Of a stretch of 39,104 nucleotides of DNA, positions 9,426 through 18,385 are shown one piece after another. The notes below the pieces were generated by a model that was given only the letters and a program-made list of their open reading frames with translations, made no database searches and was not told where the DNA came from. Each line of letters starts with the position of its first letter. The stretch's first letter is position 1. The DNA lies in NCBI GenBank assembly GCA_902565645.1, contig CACFFJ010000002.1, forward strand, positions 1 through 39,104, read 5' to 3'. Position numbers and translations under genes: made by a program. The stretch is from an uncultured Candidatus Actinomarina sp. (lineage in GTDB: Bacteria; Actinomycetota; Acidimicrobiia; Actinomarinales; Actinomarinaceae).

Positions 9426-10451
9426 TTAAATAATATTTATCTTTTCATTATATTGTGTGGTTATTTCACCTATTTCCCATACATCAATACCGTACTTCTC
9501 TTTTACTTCTTTAGATTCGATATTTACATTGTTAGGTAGGGAAATTAATAGTCCTCCGCTTGTTTGTGCGTCTGAAAAGATTTGAATTTTTTTATTATCA
9601 ATATCAAATATTAACTTGTCTCTTATTGATTCTAAGTTTCGTTTACTTCCTGATGGGAAAATATCTTTTTCCAAAAGCTCTTCAACACCATTAATTACTG
9701 GGACTTTCTCGGAATATATTGTTGCTGATAGTTTCGAACCTTTTAACATTTCACTTAAATGGCCGAGCAAGCCAAAACCAGTTACGTCTGTAATAGCATT
9801 AGCCTTGTAATCTTTTGCAAATTCCATTGCTTTTTTATTCAATGAAGCCATTATGTTGGTTGCTTCTAAAATTTCATCATCTGATGCAACCCCTTTCTTT
9901 ATGGCTGTAGCAATAATTCCAATCCCCAATGGTTTTGTTATAAAAAGCTTGTCTTTATCTAAAATATTATTATTTAATATTGGGTTATCCTTAATTACAC
10001 CTGTTACAGAAAAACCATATTTTGGTTCTTTGTCGTCTATGCTGTGGCCACCTATAACTGTACATCCTGCTTCAGCCATTATGTCTAGCCCTCCGTTAAT
10101 TACTTCAGCTAATACATCAAAACTTATTTCGTCCCTTGGCCAACAAACTAACTGAAGAGCGGAAACAGGTTCTCCTCCCATTGCATAAATATCAGACAGG
10201 GAATTAGCAGCAGCAACTCTTCCCCAATCATAAGGATTATCTAAGATCGGAGTAAAGAAATCTACAGTCTGAATAATTTTGGTATCACCAACATTAATGA
10301 CTCCTCCGTCATCAGGATTCTCTAATCCAATTATTAGGTTTTCAGACTTAAGTGCTTTGTGTTGTTCAAATTGCTTCAAAACTTGAGCAAGTTCGCTAGG
10401 AGCGAGCTTACATGCTCAACCAGAGCCATGAGAATATTGTGTTAGCCTCAT
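9426..10451 (-). CDS. selD: Selenide, water dikinase SelD, a selenoprotein (in-frame UGA = Sec)
   Basis: The ORF track starts only at TTG 10379. Upstream in frame, after an AGGAGG Shine-Dalgarno sequence: ATG at 10451, translating MRLTQYSHGSG-U-ACKLAPSELAQVLKQFEQHK. TGA at 10418-10416 sits at the catalytic Cys/Sec position of SelD (E. coli LTQYSHGAGCGCK). Confidence 0.95.
10384..10418 (-). promoter_or_regulatory. Candidate bacterial SECIS hairpin in selD
   Basis: UGAGCAUGUAAGCUCGCUCCUAGCGAACUUGCUCA: 6-bp base including the UGA (UGAGCA/UGCUCA) and an upper 5-bp stem UCGCU/AGCGA. The apical loop CCU departs from the usual G-containing consensus. Confidence 0.6.
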
Positions 10452-10475
10452 TACACCTCCTTAATCTTAAAGTGT

Positions 10476-11294
10476 TTAACTCTTTTCTTTTTCAATTTTT
10501 GCTTTAAAAGAATTTTTAATTTCTGTAATAAGTTTGTCTTCTGAGTATTTAGAGCTATCAACCTTTTCTACAAATATTGCATGTTTTGCAGTAGATAAGA
10601 TAAAGACAGAATCTACATCGTAAAGATCACTAATAGTAATTCTTGCCTCAGATACTTTTAACGCACCCTCGTCTGCAATCTCTAATAAACACTTCCTTGT
10701 TACGGAGTCAAGAATTCCAAGATCTAAATCAGGAACAAAGATTTCATCATTTTTTATCCAACCAACTGAAAATGAAGGGCCTTCAAGAACAATCCCTTCT
10801 CTATTAATTAGCAATGCATCTGTGAAACCGTTTCTTTCAGCAAACCTAGTTTCGTTCATATTCATTGCATAAGAAGTTGTTTTCGCAGCTATATTGTCTA
10901 ACTCCTCCAAACTAAAATCTCCTCCCGCCATCCAATGAGCTTTTTGTGACTGGAGGGAATAGGTATCTGGAAAATCAACTGGTTCTTGGTGAAATATATA
11001 TACATTAAAATCTTCTATAGAGGCTCCTCTTCCAATTATTACTCTTACATAGCCTGTCTCGTAATTTGAAGCTACTTTAATAAGGTCCTTTTCTATCTCA
11101 GAAAAATTAATATTATCAAAATACATTTTTTTTGCAGAGCTTTTGAATCTTTCGATATGTTTATCTAAAGCAAACAAGTAACCGTCGTGAATTCTAATTG
11201 CTTCAAAAATTCCGTCACCCCTCCATATAACTAAATCTTCAACAGGAGCTACAAAATTTTCTTTGCTGACCTCTTCTCCGTTTACTAAATACAT
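10476..11294 (-). CDS. Aminotransferase class IV (branched-chain aminotransferase / aminodeoxychorismate lyase-like)
   Basis: 'MYLVNGEEVSKENFVAPVEDLVIWRGDGIFEAIRIHDGYLFALDKHIERF' and 'EGPSFSVGWIKNDEIFVPDLDLGILDSVTRKCLLEIA'. Confidence 0.88.
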   Translation of the reverse strand: MYLVNGEEVSKENFVAPVEDLVIWRGDGIFEAIRIHDGYLFALDKHIERFKSSAKKMYFDNINFSEIEKDLIKVASNYETGYVRVIIGRGASIEDFNVYIFHQEPVDFPDTYSLQSQKAHWMAGGDFSLEELDNIAAKTTSYAMNMNETRFAERNGFTDALLINREGIVLEGPSFSVGWIKNDEIFVPDLDLGILDSVTRKCLLEIADEGALKVSEARITISDLYDVDSVFILSTAKHAIFVEKVDSSKYSEDKLITEIKNSFKAKIEKEKS

Positions 11295-11296
11295 TT

Positions 11297-13003
11297 TTAT
11301 TCTCTATCTCTTACGTAGGTGTTTGTAATTGGCATCCTTCTATCTTTACCAAAAGCCCTGCTGGTGAGCTTTACACCTGGTGCTACTTGTTTGCGCTTAT
11401 ATTCGTTCCTGTCTATTTTTTCTAAGATGTCATATACAACATCTTTATCAATACCTGAATTTATTATTTTTTCTGAAGAATAGTCAAGCTCTATATACAT
11501 CTTTAGTATCTTATCTAAAACATCATACTCTGGAAGGGTATCGGAATCATATTGTTCTTCTCTTAACTCAGCACTAGGTTTTTTATTAATAATATTTTTA
11601 GGAATAACGTTTGTAATAGAGTTTCGATAATTTGAAAGCTTATAAACTTCGGTCTTATATACATCTTTTAATAAAGAGAAACCACCCACTAAATCGCCAT
11701 ATAATGTTGAATATCCAACAGCCATTTCTGATTTATTACCTGTTGATACTACCATAGCCCCTAATTGATTTGATAAAGCCATTAATATGTTACCTCTTAT
11801 TCTTGCTTGTATGTTTTCATCAACAACACCCAATAAATCACCCTCGACACTTTCTCCAATTAGTTCTCGAAAACTCTCTACATTGTCTTCAATATTTATA
11901 GTTTTTAATTTAATATTCAAACTTTTTGCTAAGTCTTGAGCATCTTTTAAGGATGATTCGTGATTAAACTTTGATGGCATAGCAACTCCTACAACATTAT
12001 CTGAAGTAAGTGAGTCAACAGCAATAGTAGCTGTTAGAGCAGAGTCTATACCTCCAGAAAGGCCTACTAAAACTTTTTTAAAATTATTTTTTTCTACATA
12101 ATCAGATAGCCCAAGTTTCAAAGCTTCATACATTGATTCAAGTTCTTCTAAAGGTTCTGAGCTACTTAAAGAAGGTATCTCTGAATCTTTTTGGTTTATT
12201 GTTAAAACATTATCTGAGTTATTACTTTTAATTTCTAAATCAATATCAAAGCTAAATACCTCTTCAACAAATTGGGCTGCTTGATGTAAGATCTCTCCAT
12301 TAGAGGTAACAACAAATGAACCGCCATCAAAAACTAATTCATCCTGACCTCCAACCATATTTAAATAAATAATTGGGACATTTAGTTTCTTTGCTTTATT
12401 TATTACCTTTTCTTTTCTTAATTTTGTTTTATCAATGTCAAATGGAGAAGCATTAATATTAATAATGATTGAAGCGCCTCTTTTTACTTGTTCTTCTGCA
12501 GGTCCTTCATCTATCCAAATATCTTCACATATATTTATTCCCACACCAATGTCTTCATACCAAAAAAGTTCTCCTGGTTTTGTTCCTTTTGCAAAATATC
12601 TTGCTTCATCAAAAACTGAGTAGTTGGGAAGATAGCATTTGTGATATATTCCTTTTACGTCTCCATTTTGAACGATAGCTGCTGCATTAGTAATGTTTCT
12701 ATCTACATTGTCAGTTGTTTGTTCTTCTAAGCTTCTGTCAACAAAGCCAATTATGCCACTTGTCCTTCCAGAAAACTCTGAAATTTCTTCTAAAACTGAG
12801 AAATTTTTCCCAACAAAACTTTCTCTTAGAAGTAAATCTTCGGGGGGATACCCGGTAATGGAAAGCTCTGGAAAAACTACTATGTCTGAATTAATTTTTT
12901 CAGATTCTTCCATAGTGTTGAGAATTTTTGTTTTATTTTGCTGAATCGCACCAACAGAGAATGAGAGTTGAGCACAAGTAATTCTTAACTTTTTTGTATC
13001 CAC
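11297..13003 (-). CDS. nadE: Glutamine-dependent NAD+ synthetase
   Basis: N-terminal nitrilase-like amidase ('VVFPELSITGYPPEDLL', 'GVGINICEDIW') plus synthetase 'VLVGLSGGIDSALTATIAVDSL', 'STGNKSEMAVGYSTLYGDLVGGFSLLKDVYKTEVY'. Confidence 0.95.
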   Translation of the reverse strand: MDTKKLRITCAQLSFSVGAIQQNKTKILNTMEESEKINSDIVVFPELSITGYPPEDLLLRESFVGKNFSVLEEISEFSGRTSGIIGFVDRSLEEQTTDNVDRNITNAAAIVQNGDVKGIYHKCYLPNYSVFDEARYFAKGTKPGELFWYEDIGVGINICEDIWIDEGPAEEQVKRGASIIININASPFDIDKTKLRKEKVINKAKKLNVPIIYLNMVGGQDELVFDGGSFVVTSNGEILHQAAQFVEEVFSFDIDLEIKSNNSDNVLTINQKDSEIPSLSSSEPLEELESMYEALKLGLSDYVEKNNFKKVLVGLSGGIDSALTATIAVDSLTSDNVVGVAMPSKFNHESSLKDAQDLAKSLNIKLKTINIEDNVESFRELIGESVEGDLLGVVDENIQARIRGNILMALSNQLGAMVVSTGNKSEMAVGYSTLYGDLVGGFSLLKDVYKTEVYKLSNYRNSITNVIPKNIINKKPSAELREEQYDSDTLPEYDVLDKILKMYIELDYSSEKIINSGIDKDVVYDILEKIDRNEYKRKQVAPGVKLTSRAFGKDRRMPITNTYVRDRE

Positions 13004-13028
13004 AATTTAATGATAGATAGTTAGTTAA

Positions 13029-13448
13029 CTAAGAAGATACCTTAATCTTGATATCTTTTGATTCCTCTATCCATTTAGAAACTCTCTTAATTGAAGGCAT
13101 TCTATCAACTATTTGTTGTTTATTATTCATTGCTGTCATTGATTCATGAAGTGACTCAGCATTTCTTCTTTTTAGTTCTGAAACACTTTCTACACCTACG
13201 GCTTCTAGTAAGTCAGAATAGTCTCTCCCAAGGTCTTTTATTTTCATTAGTTCCGCCCTTTTTGCCCAATGAAGCAACTTTGGTGAACTAATTCCTGTTT
13301 CTTTTGTTAATAATGCTCTTCCGGACCTTGATGATGCAATTTGTAAAAATGTTACGGTAGTTCGAACCCTTGCTCTTCTTAATTTAGTAGCCTCTATGTG
13401 AGTCATACCGTTTATGGAATCTATTGAAGTCATTATTAAATTGTACAA
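13029..13448 (-). CDS. DUF4332-like helical protein
   Basis: HhH-like 'IDSINGMTHIEATKLRRARVRTTVTFLQIASSRSGRALLTKETGISSPKLLHWAKRAELMKIKDLGRDYSDLLEAVGVESVSELKRRNAESL' pattern. Confidence 0.65.
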   Translation of the reverse strand: MYNLIMTSIDSINGMTHIEATKLRRARVRTTVTFLQIASSRSGRALLTKETGISSPKLLHWAKRAELMKIKDLGRDYSDLLEAVGVESVSELKRRNAESLHESMTAMNNKQQIVDRMPSIKRVSKWIEESKDIKIKVSS

Positions 13449-13494
13449 AAAAAAATTTATAATTTAAAAAATTTCTTAAAGAGATTTTCCCACT

Positions 13495-14091
13495 CTAGAA
13501 ATCATTTTGTTCGTCATAATCAGTTGGTTCTAGAAAATTAAAATTTACTATCTTTGACTTGTACTCAGATGATTCAAAAAAGTCTACTAAATCAAAATTT
13601 TTAAATAAAGAATCGTCCTCTCCTAATAGATTGTCGTGAGTTAACAGTTCAAGCTTACTCCAGAAAAATTTTGGAATAACAATTGGATAACTCAATTTAT
13701 ATCTATATTTTGAAATAACTACTTCGTCTTCTTTGTACTTAGTTTTTAATAATTTTTCAATAATTTTATTATTTACTGCAGGTTGATCACCCATAAAAAT
13801 CATCACACTATCAATTTCTTTATTTTCACCCAAATAAAACAAGGCCGTCCTAATCGAAGACACTATTCCCTCTTCCCAATTTTCATTTATCAAAATTGTG
13901 CTGTTCTTAAAATCTATCTTTTCTGTAATGGTGTCGTTTTCATGTCCTAAAACTACTACTGTTTCTTCGAATTTATTAGTCACAGTATCTATTACTGTGT
14001 CTAATATTGTCTTTCCTTTGTATTCTGCTAATTGTTTTGGGAAGCCCATTCTTGAAGAATCACCAGCCGCAAGAATTACACCAGCTTTCAT
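13495..14091 (-). CDS. MobA/MocA-like nucleotidyltransferase
   Basis: 'GVILAAGDSSRMGFPKQLAEYKGKTILDTVID...VVLGHENDTI...GIVSSIRTAL...MIFMGDQPAV'. Confidence 0.87.
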   Translation of the reverse strand: MKAGVILAAGDSSRMGFPKQLAEYKGKTILDTVIDTVTNKFEETVVVLGHENDTITEKIDFKNSTILINENWEEGIVSSIRTALFYLGENKEIDSVMIFMGDQPAVNNKIIEKLLKTKYKEDEVVISKYRYKLSYPIVIPKFFWSKLELLTHDNLLGEDDSLFKNFDLVDFFESSEYKSKIVNFNFLEPTDYDEQNDF

Positions 14092-14709
14092 TTATGAGGT
14101 TGGAAGTAATAAAGAGCCCACAATAGTTGACCCAACTACCAATAATATAGTCTCTATGTTTCTTAAAAAATACACTTGCTTTAATCCTGAACCTAAGCAG
14201 AATAGGGAAAGTATGCCGGTAGAGACCCCTAATACAAGCTGAAGTAAAAGAGAGTCCGTAAATAGAACTAATATATTTAACAACCCCGGTACTGATGCAA
14301 AACCAGAAATAATTACAATATGAAAAAAGTTTGGTTCTTTTCTAAAAAGATATTTTAGAAGTAGAAAAACAAAACTTACACCAATTAAAGCAACAGCCAA
14401 TGAAGACCCTATAGAAGTTAATAAGGCAGTAGTGGTCGTTTCAGAATTGAAAATCGCTTCTAATTCAGATACAGCAGTCCCGATCTCTATTAATAATTCT
14501 TGAGGTATTTCAGATGCAATAATAGATAGCTGTGTTTGAATATAGCTAATAATATTTTCGAATATTCTAAATACAGACAAAGACGCTATAAAAGCAGTAG
14601 CTACCCATATTGCAATAGCTCTTTGTAGAGAAGAGGGTGCAACAATTAATTCGTTATAAATGCTCTTATCTAGTTTTAAAATTTTAAAATAAATATTATC
14701 TTTTCTCAT
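14092..14709 (-). CDS. Multi-pass membrane protein (YIP1-like)
   Basis: Four to five predicted TM segments. N-terminal 'APSSLQRAIAIWVATAFIASLSVF' resembles Yip1-domain proteins. Confidence 0.6.
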   Translation of the reverse strand: MRKDNIYFKILKLDKSIYNELIVAPSSLQRAIAIWVATAFIASLSVFRIFENIISYIQTQLSIIASEIPQELLIEIGTAVSELEAIFNSETTTTALLTSIGSSLAVALIGVSFVFLLLKYLFRKEPNFFHIVIISGFASVPGLLNILVLFTDSLLLQLVLGVSTGILSLFCLGSGLKQVYFLRNIETILLVVGSTIVGSLLLPTS

Positions 14710-14738
14710 TACTTAACCTTGTATTTAAAATCTAGTTT

Positions 14739-15056
14739 ATGACTATAACAAAAGTAATTTCTTATTTTATATCTTTAGCAATGATAAGTGTGATTTTATG
14801 GGCTCAAAGTGAAGTAAGTCTATTCGATTCAACAATTCCAAGCTTACCTTGGGGGGTTGTTTCTTTAGTGGATTTGTATTCAGGTTTTATATTTGTTGCA
14901 ATTTGGATGATCTATAGAGAGAGAAACATTGCTGCTTTATTTTGGGTTATATTTGTAATGCTTCTTGGTAATTTAACTACTGCTATTTATATAATTTATT
15001 GCATAAATGATTCAAATAAAGACATAAAAAAATTCTTTTTAGGGAAAAATATTTAG
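14739..15056 (+). CDS. Small membrane protein (DUF1475-like)
   Basis: 105 aa, three TM segments, 'PWGVVSLVDLYSGFIFVAIWMIYRERN...GNLTTAIYIIY'. Confidence 0.6.
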   Translation: MTITKVISYFISLAMISVILWAQSEVSLFDSTIPSLPWGVVSLVDLYSGFIFVAIWMIYRERNIAALFWVIFVMLLGNLTTAIYIIYCINDSNKDIKKFFLGKNI

Positions 15057-17215
15057 TCTTTCTTTAAGTTATCTAAGAGAATCAAAGAGACATCTCTAAC
15101 TCGTACATTTTCACCTTGTCCTAGCTCTTTAACTCCATCATCCATCATGATGTAACAGAAAGGACAAGCAACAGCAACCTCATCTGCTCCAGTATCGATT
15201 GCTTCTTGGGATCTCTCTATGTTTACTTTTTTCCCTGTGTTTTCTTCCATCCACATTCTTCCACCACCAGCACCACAGCAGAAACTTTTTGTCCCTTGAC
15301 GTTTCATTTCCCTAATCTCTATACCGCCTATAGAACCTACGATTTCTCTTGGTGCGGTATATATATCATTATGTCTTCCTAGGTAACATGAGTCATGATA
15401 TGTAATTGAATAAGGCTTCTCAGCAGTGCCAACTTCTATCTTTCCAGACTGTACAAGCTCTGTTAAAAGCTGGCTATGGTGTATTACTTCAAAATCTCCT
15501 CCTAATTGAGGATATTCATTTGCAATTGTATTAAAACAATGAGGGCATTGCGTAATGATTTTTTTTACCTCTAAATTATTCATATTTTCGATATTTTGAA
15601 TAGCAAGCTGCTGATAAACAAATTCATTTCCTGTTCTTCTTGCTGAGTCTCCAGTGCAAATTTCTTTTGGACCCAAAACTGCATATGAAACATTTGCTCT
15701 CTTTAACAATGTTGCTACTGCTTTTGTAACTGGTATGTTCCTGTCATCAAATGCTCCTGCACATCCAATCCAATAGAGGTATTCTATCTCTTGTTTATTA
15801 TTGTCTTCTAATATTGGAACTTCAAAATCTAAATCTTCAGACCATTTCATTCTATCGTTCTGTGAAGCACCCCATGGATTAGAAGAGTTTTCCATCGCTA
15901 CATATGCTTTTCCTAATTCTGTTGGAAACTCAGAAGCCATCAATGCAAGATGCCTTCTCATGTCTAAAATCTTGTCTAATATTTCAATATTCACCGGACA
16001 AATTTCATCACACGCTTTACATGACGTACAAGCCCAAAGCTCTTCTGGTGTCACCCTCTCAAATACGCTTGATGTTTTAACTTTTAAGTCAATTGGTGTT
16101 GTTACTGTTGAAGGCACAGCTGGGTTCCCTGTTTCAGACATAACTTGACCAACTTTTAATATTATCTCTCTAGGATCTAGTGGTTTCCCAGTTAGGTTTG
16201 CAGGACAAACAGAAGTACATCTTCCACAAACAGTGCAAGCATCTAAATCTACTAATTGCTTCCATGTAAAATTTTCAATATTTTCAACACCTACAGTATC
16301 TATATCCTCTGCTTCTAGGAGGTTCCCAATGTCTTTCATAGCTCCCTTTGGCCTATCTTTAGGGCTTAGATACATGTTTACTGGTGAGGTTACAATATGT
16401 CGAAGCTTTGATTGAGGAAGAACTATTAAAAATACAAAAAATGAGATTACATGTAGTATCCATGAAATCCTATGAAAAATAACACCATTTTCTATAGGCA
16501 ATAGATCAGCAATAAAGTACCCTACGAAACTCCATTTTTCATATTCCGGAAATCCTTCAACAATAATTCTCCCGGCCTCGGTAGTTAATCCTGAAATTCC
16601 CATAAATCCAAGCAAAATTAGTGTTAAATAGTCATCCATCTGTGTTTTTGTTTTTAATCTTTCTTCTCTCCCAAATATTCTTCTATAAATAGCCCAGGCA
16701 ATACCACCTAAATAAATTAAAGATGCAATCTCAAGAGAAAAAGAATATACAAGATATGTGGTTCCTTGTAGAAACTTAAATGAAGGTGGCATTAAATGAT
16801 GGATCTCTAATGTAATTGTTCCTGCAAATAATCCCAAAAAACCAACATATATCATCGAGTGCATTAGACCAGCTGCTTTAAATCTAAGTAATGTTCTCAT
16901 TAAAAGACCATCAAATAAATTAATAAATCGTTGAGTTAGTTTTACTTTCCTTTTTTCTTCAGTACCTCTTGACCAATTTTTAGCTCTTAGGGAAAATAAA
17001 TATCCACAAATAAATATTGATGAAGCACTTAATAAATAGAATAAATACTGTAAATATTTTGGTATGTTCTCAAAAACTCTTCTACCGTCTACAATTTCTC
17101 CTTCTGGAAAAATATAGCTAGCAGCCCATAAAAATAAGGTTCCCACTGCAGCGCCTGCAGAGAGAAGTAAAATGTATTCGTTTATTTCTCTTTTTTTTGT
17201 TTGGTTACTCATCAT
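15053..17215 (-). CDS. Membrane-associated Fe-S oxidoreductase (heterodisulfide-reductase-like, CCG domains)
   Basis: N-terminal NarI-like TM region, two 4Fe-4S motifs ('CTVCGRCTSVCPANLTGKPLDPR', 'CTSCKACDEICPVNIE'), CCG motifs ('YHDSCYLGRHNDIY...FCCGAGGGRMW'). Confidence 0.92.
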   Translation of the reverse strand: MMSNQTKKREINEYILLLSAGAAVGTLFLWAASYIFPEGEIVDGRRVFENIPKYLQYLFYLLSASSIFICGYLFSLRAKNWSRGTEEKRKVKLTQRFINLFDGLLMRTLLRFKAAGLMHSMIYVGFLGLFAGTITLEIHHLMPPSFKFLQGTTYLVYSFSLEIASLIYLGGIAWAIYRRIFGREERLKTKTQMDDYLTLILLGFMGISGLTTEAGRIIVEGFPEYEKWSFVGYFIADLLPIENGVIFHRISWILHVISFFVFLIVLPQSKLRHIVTSPVNMYLSPKDRPKGAMKDIGNLLEAEDIDTVGVENIENFTWKQLVDLDACTVCGRCTSVCPANLTGKPLDPREIILKVGQVMSETGNPAVPSTVTTPIDLKVKTSSVFERVTPEELWACTSCKACDEICPVNIEILDKILDMRRHLALMASEFPTELGKAYVAMENSSNPWGASQNDRMKWSEDLDFEVPILEDNNKQEIEYLYWIGCAGAFDDRNIPVTKAVATLLKRANVSYAVLGPKEICTGDSARRTGNEFVYQQLAIQNIENMNNLEVKKIITQCPHCFNTIANEYPQLGGDFEVIHHSQLLTELVQSGKIEVGTAEKPYSITYHDSCYLGRHNDIYTAPREIVGSIGGIEIREMKRQGTKSFCCGAGGGRMWMEENTGKKVNIERSQEAIDTGADEVAVACPFCYIMMDDGVKELGQGENVRVRDVSLILLDNLKKD

Positions 17216-17996
17216 TAATTTCTTTTGATATCTCTACTGATCTTTCTGTAGCTGAGTTAATAGCGTTGAAAATAATCTTATCAAAAGAATCTTTAGTAAG
17301 CGAATTTAGACCAGCCTCTGTTGTCCCCTTTGGAGATTTAATTTTTTCTACAGTTTCTGCAAATTCTTCTCCCGTTATTAATGACGGTAAAGATTTCACT
17401 AGTTCACTAACGATATTATTTGAATCTTGTTTCGACAACCCTAATTCCTCAGCAGCTTCAGATATTTTTGAAGAAAGTTCTAAATACCAAGCTGGTCCGC
17501 TTCCGTATATTGCAGTAATAATATGGAATAAATCTTCTTCATATTCAGAAATTTGACCCAAACCACTAAGGATTTCTAAGAATGATAAATAATCTTCTTT
17601 GTATGTTTTTGTGTAAGGAATAAAACCTGTATTGTTTTTGATGGATAGATTTGGCATTAATCTTATTATTCTATTTTTAATAAACTTTGAAAAATATTGG
17701 GTATCTACACCTGCCAATACAGTACAAATTAAAACATCCCCCGATATTTTGTCTGAATTACTTTTTAAAAATTCATTTAAATCTTTAGGTTTAATGCATA
17801 AAACTAAAACACCTTTTTCTATAGATCCAAGTTCATTATTTACAGACACTCCATATTCAGCAGTAATAGCTTCTCTGATTTTGTTATCTTTTTCATAAAG
17901 ATTAAATCTCAAGTCTTTATCTAGATTTTTTAAACCCTTGAGTAAAGAGGATCCTAGATTACCAAGGCCAACAATGTGAATATCTAAATTATTCAT
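17205..17996 (-). CDS. proC: Pyrroline-5-carboxylate reductase
   Basis: 'IHIVGLGNLGSSLLKGL', 'LVLCIKPKDLNEFL', 'RLMPNLSIKNNTGFIPYT', 'AIYGSGPAWYLELSSKISEAAEELGLSK', 'SPKGTTEAGLNSL'. Confidence 0.9.
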   Translation of the reverse strand: MNNLDIHIVGLGNLGSSLLKGLKNLDKDLRFNLYEKDNKIREAITAEYGVSVNNELGSIEKGVLVLCIKPKDLNEFLKSNSDKISGDVLICTVLAGVDTQYFSKFIKNRIIRLMPNLSIKNNTGFIPYTKTYKEDYLSFLEILSGLGQISEYEEDLFHIITAIYGSGPAWYLELSSKISEAAEELGLSKQDSNNIVSELVKSLPSLITGEEFAETVEKIKSPKGTTEAGLNSLTKDSFDKIIFNAINSATERSVEISKEINDE

Positions 17997-18063
17997 TATT
18001 CAATAATATCAGCATTAAAAGTAATGATTAAATAAGCTTTTTTTAGAAAACTAAAAAAAAAGT

Positions 18064-18091
18064 TTGTATTAATTCTAAAATATACTATATT
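18064..18091 (+). promoter_or_regulatory. Candidate promoter of the dnaK operon
   Basis: TTGTAT-N16-TATATT upstream of the palindrome at 18098-18123 and the first CDS at 18160. Confidence 0.45.
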
Positions 18092-18097
18092 TAAATT

Positions 18098-18123
18098 AAA
18101 TCTAAGTAATTTTACTTAGATTT
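18098..18123. promoter_or_regulatory. 26-bp perfect palindrome, candidate HspR operator
   Basis: AAATCTAAGTAA-TT-TTACTTAGATTT: 12-bp perfect arms at the expected transcription start of a dnaK-grpE-dnaJ-hspR operon. Confidence 0.5.
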
Positions 18124-18159
18124 TATAACTGAATTAGGTTAGATAAGAAAGGAATTATT

Positions 18160-18351
18160 ATGAGTTCTACATTAACAGCTTCATCAGTTAAGCCTGGTGT
18201 GAGAAGGTCAAAAAGTTATTCAGCAGGACGTGTCTGTGATTTTTCCGGATGTGAGACTGTAATAAGTATTTACAACAAAAAGAAGCTTTGTTTTCTACAC
18301 TCTCCTGTTTCCTATCCAAGAGTAAGAGGACACTTGCCTAGAGAGCAATAA
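18160..18351 (+). CDS. 63-aa basic putative zinc-binding protein
   Basis: SD-like AGAAAGGA upstream. 'RVCDFSGCETVISIYNKKKLCFLHSP' gives C-x4-C and C-x2-H. First gene of the dnaK operon. Confidence 0.7.
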   Translation: MSSTLTASSVKPGVRRSKSYSAGRVCDFSGCETVISIYNKKKLCFLHSPVSYPRVRGHLPREQ

Positions 18352-18385
18352 TTTCAACTAATAATTCAGAAAGGAAATTTTAACA

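Noticed and set aside
9426-10379. SelD starting at TTG 10379 as in the ORF track
   Set aside because: This start lacks the conserved N-terminal catalytic C/U-x-C-K motif. The upstream ATG with AGGAGG and in-frame UGA restores it.
13345-13385. tRNA T-loop-like 'GGTAGTTCGAACCC'
   Set aside because: It lies inside the DUF4332-like CDS and no acceptor, D or anticodon arms could be assembled around it.
15801-16148. Antisense ORFs such as 15801-16148, 9853-10155, 3565-3840, 29612-30019 and 32975-33277
   Set aside because: They are shadows of strongly supported genes on the opposite strand, with no recognisable domains or start signals.
18040-18063. A-rich/T-rich tract 'gcttttttagaaaactaaaaaaaaagt' as a terminator
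   Set aside because: It lies in a divergent intergenic region (proC and the dnaK operon are transcribed away from it), so termination there has no clear target.
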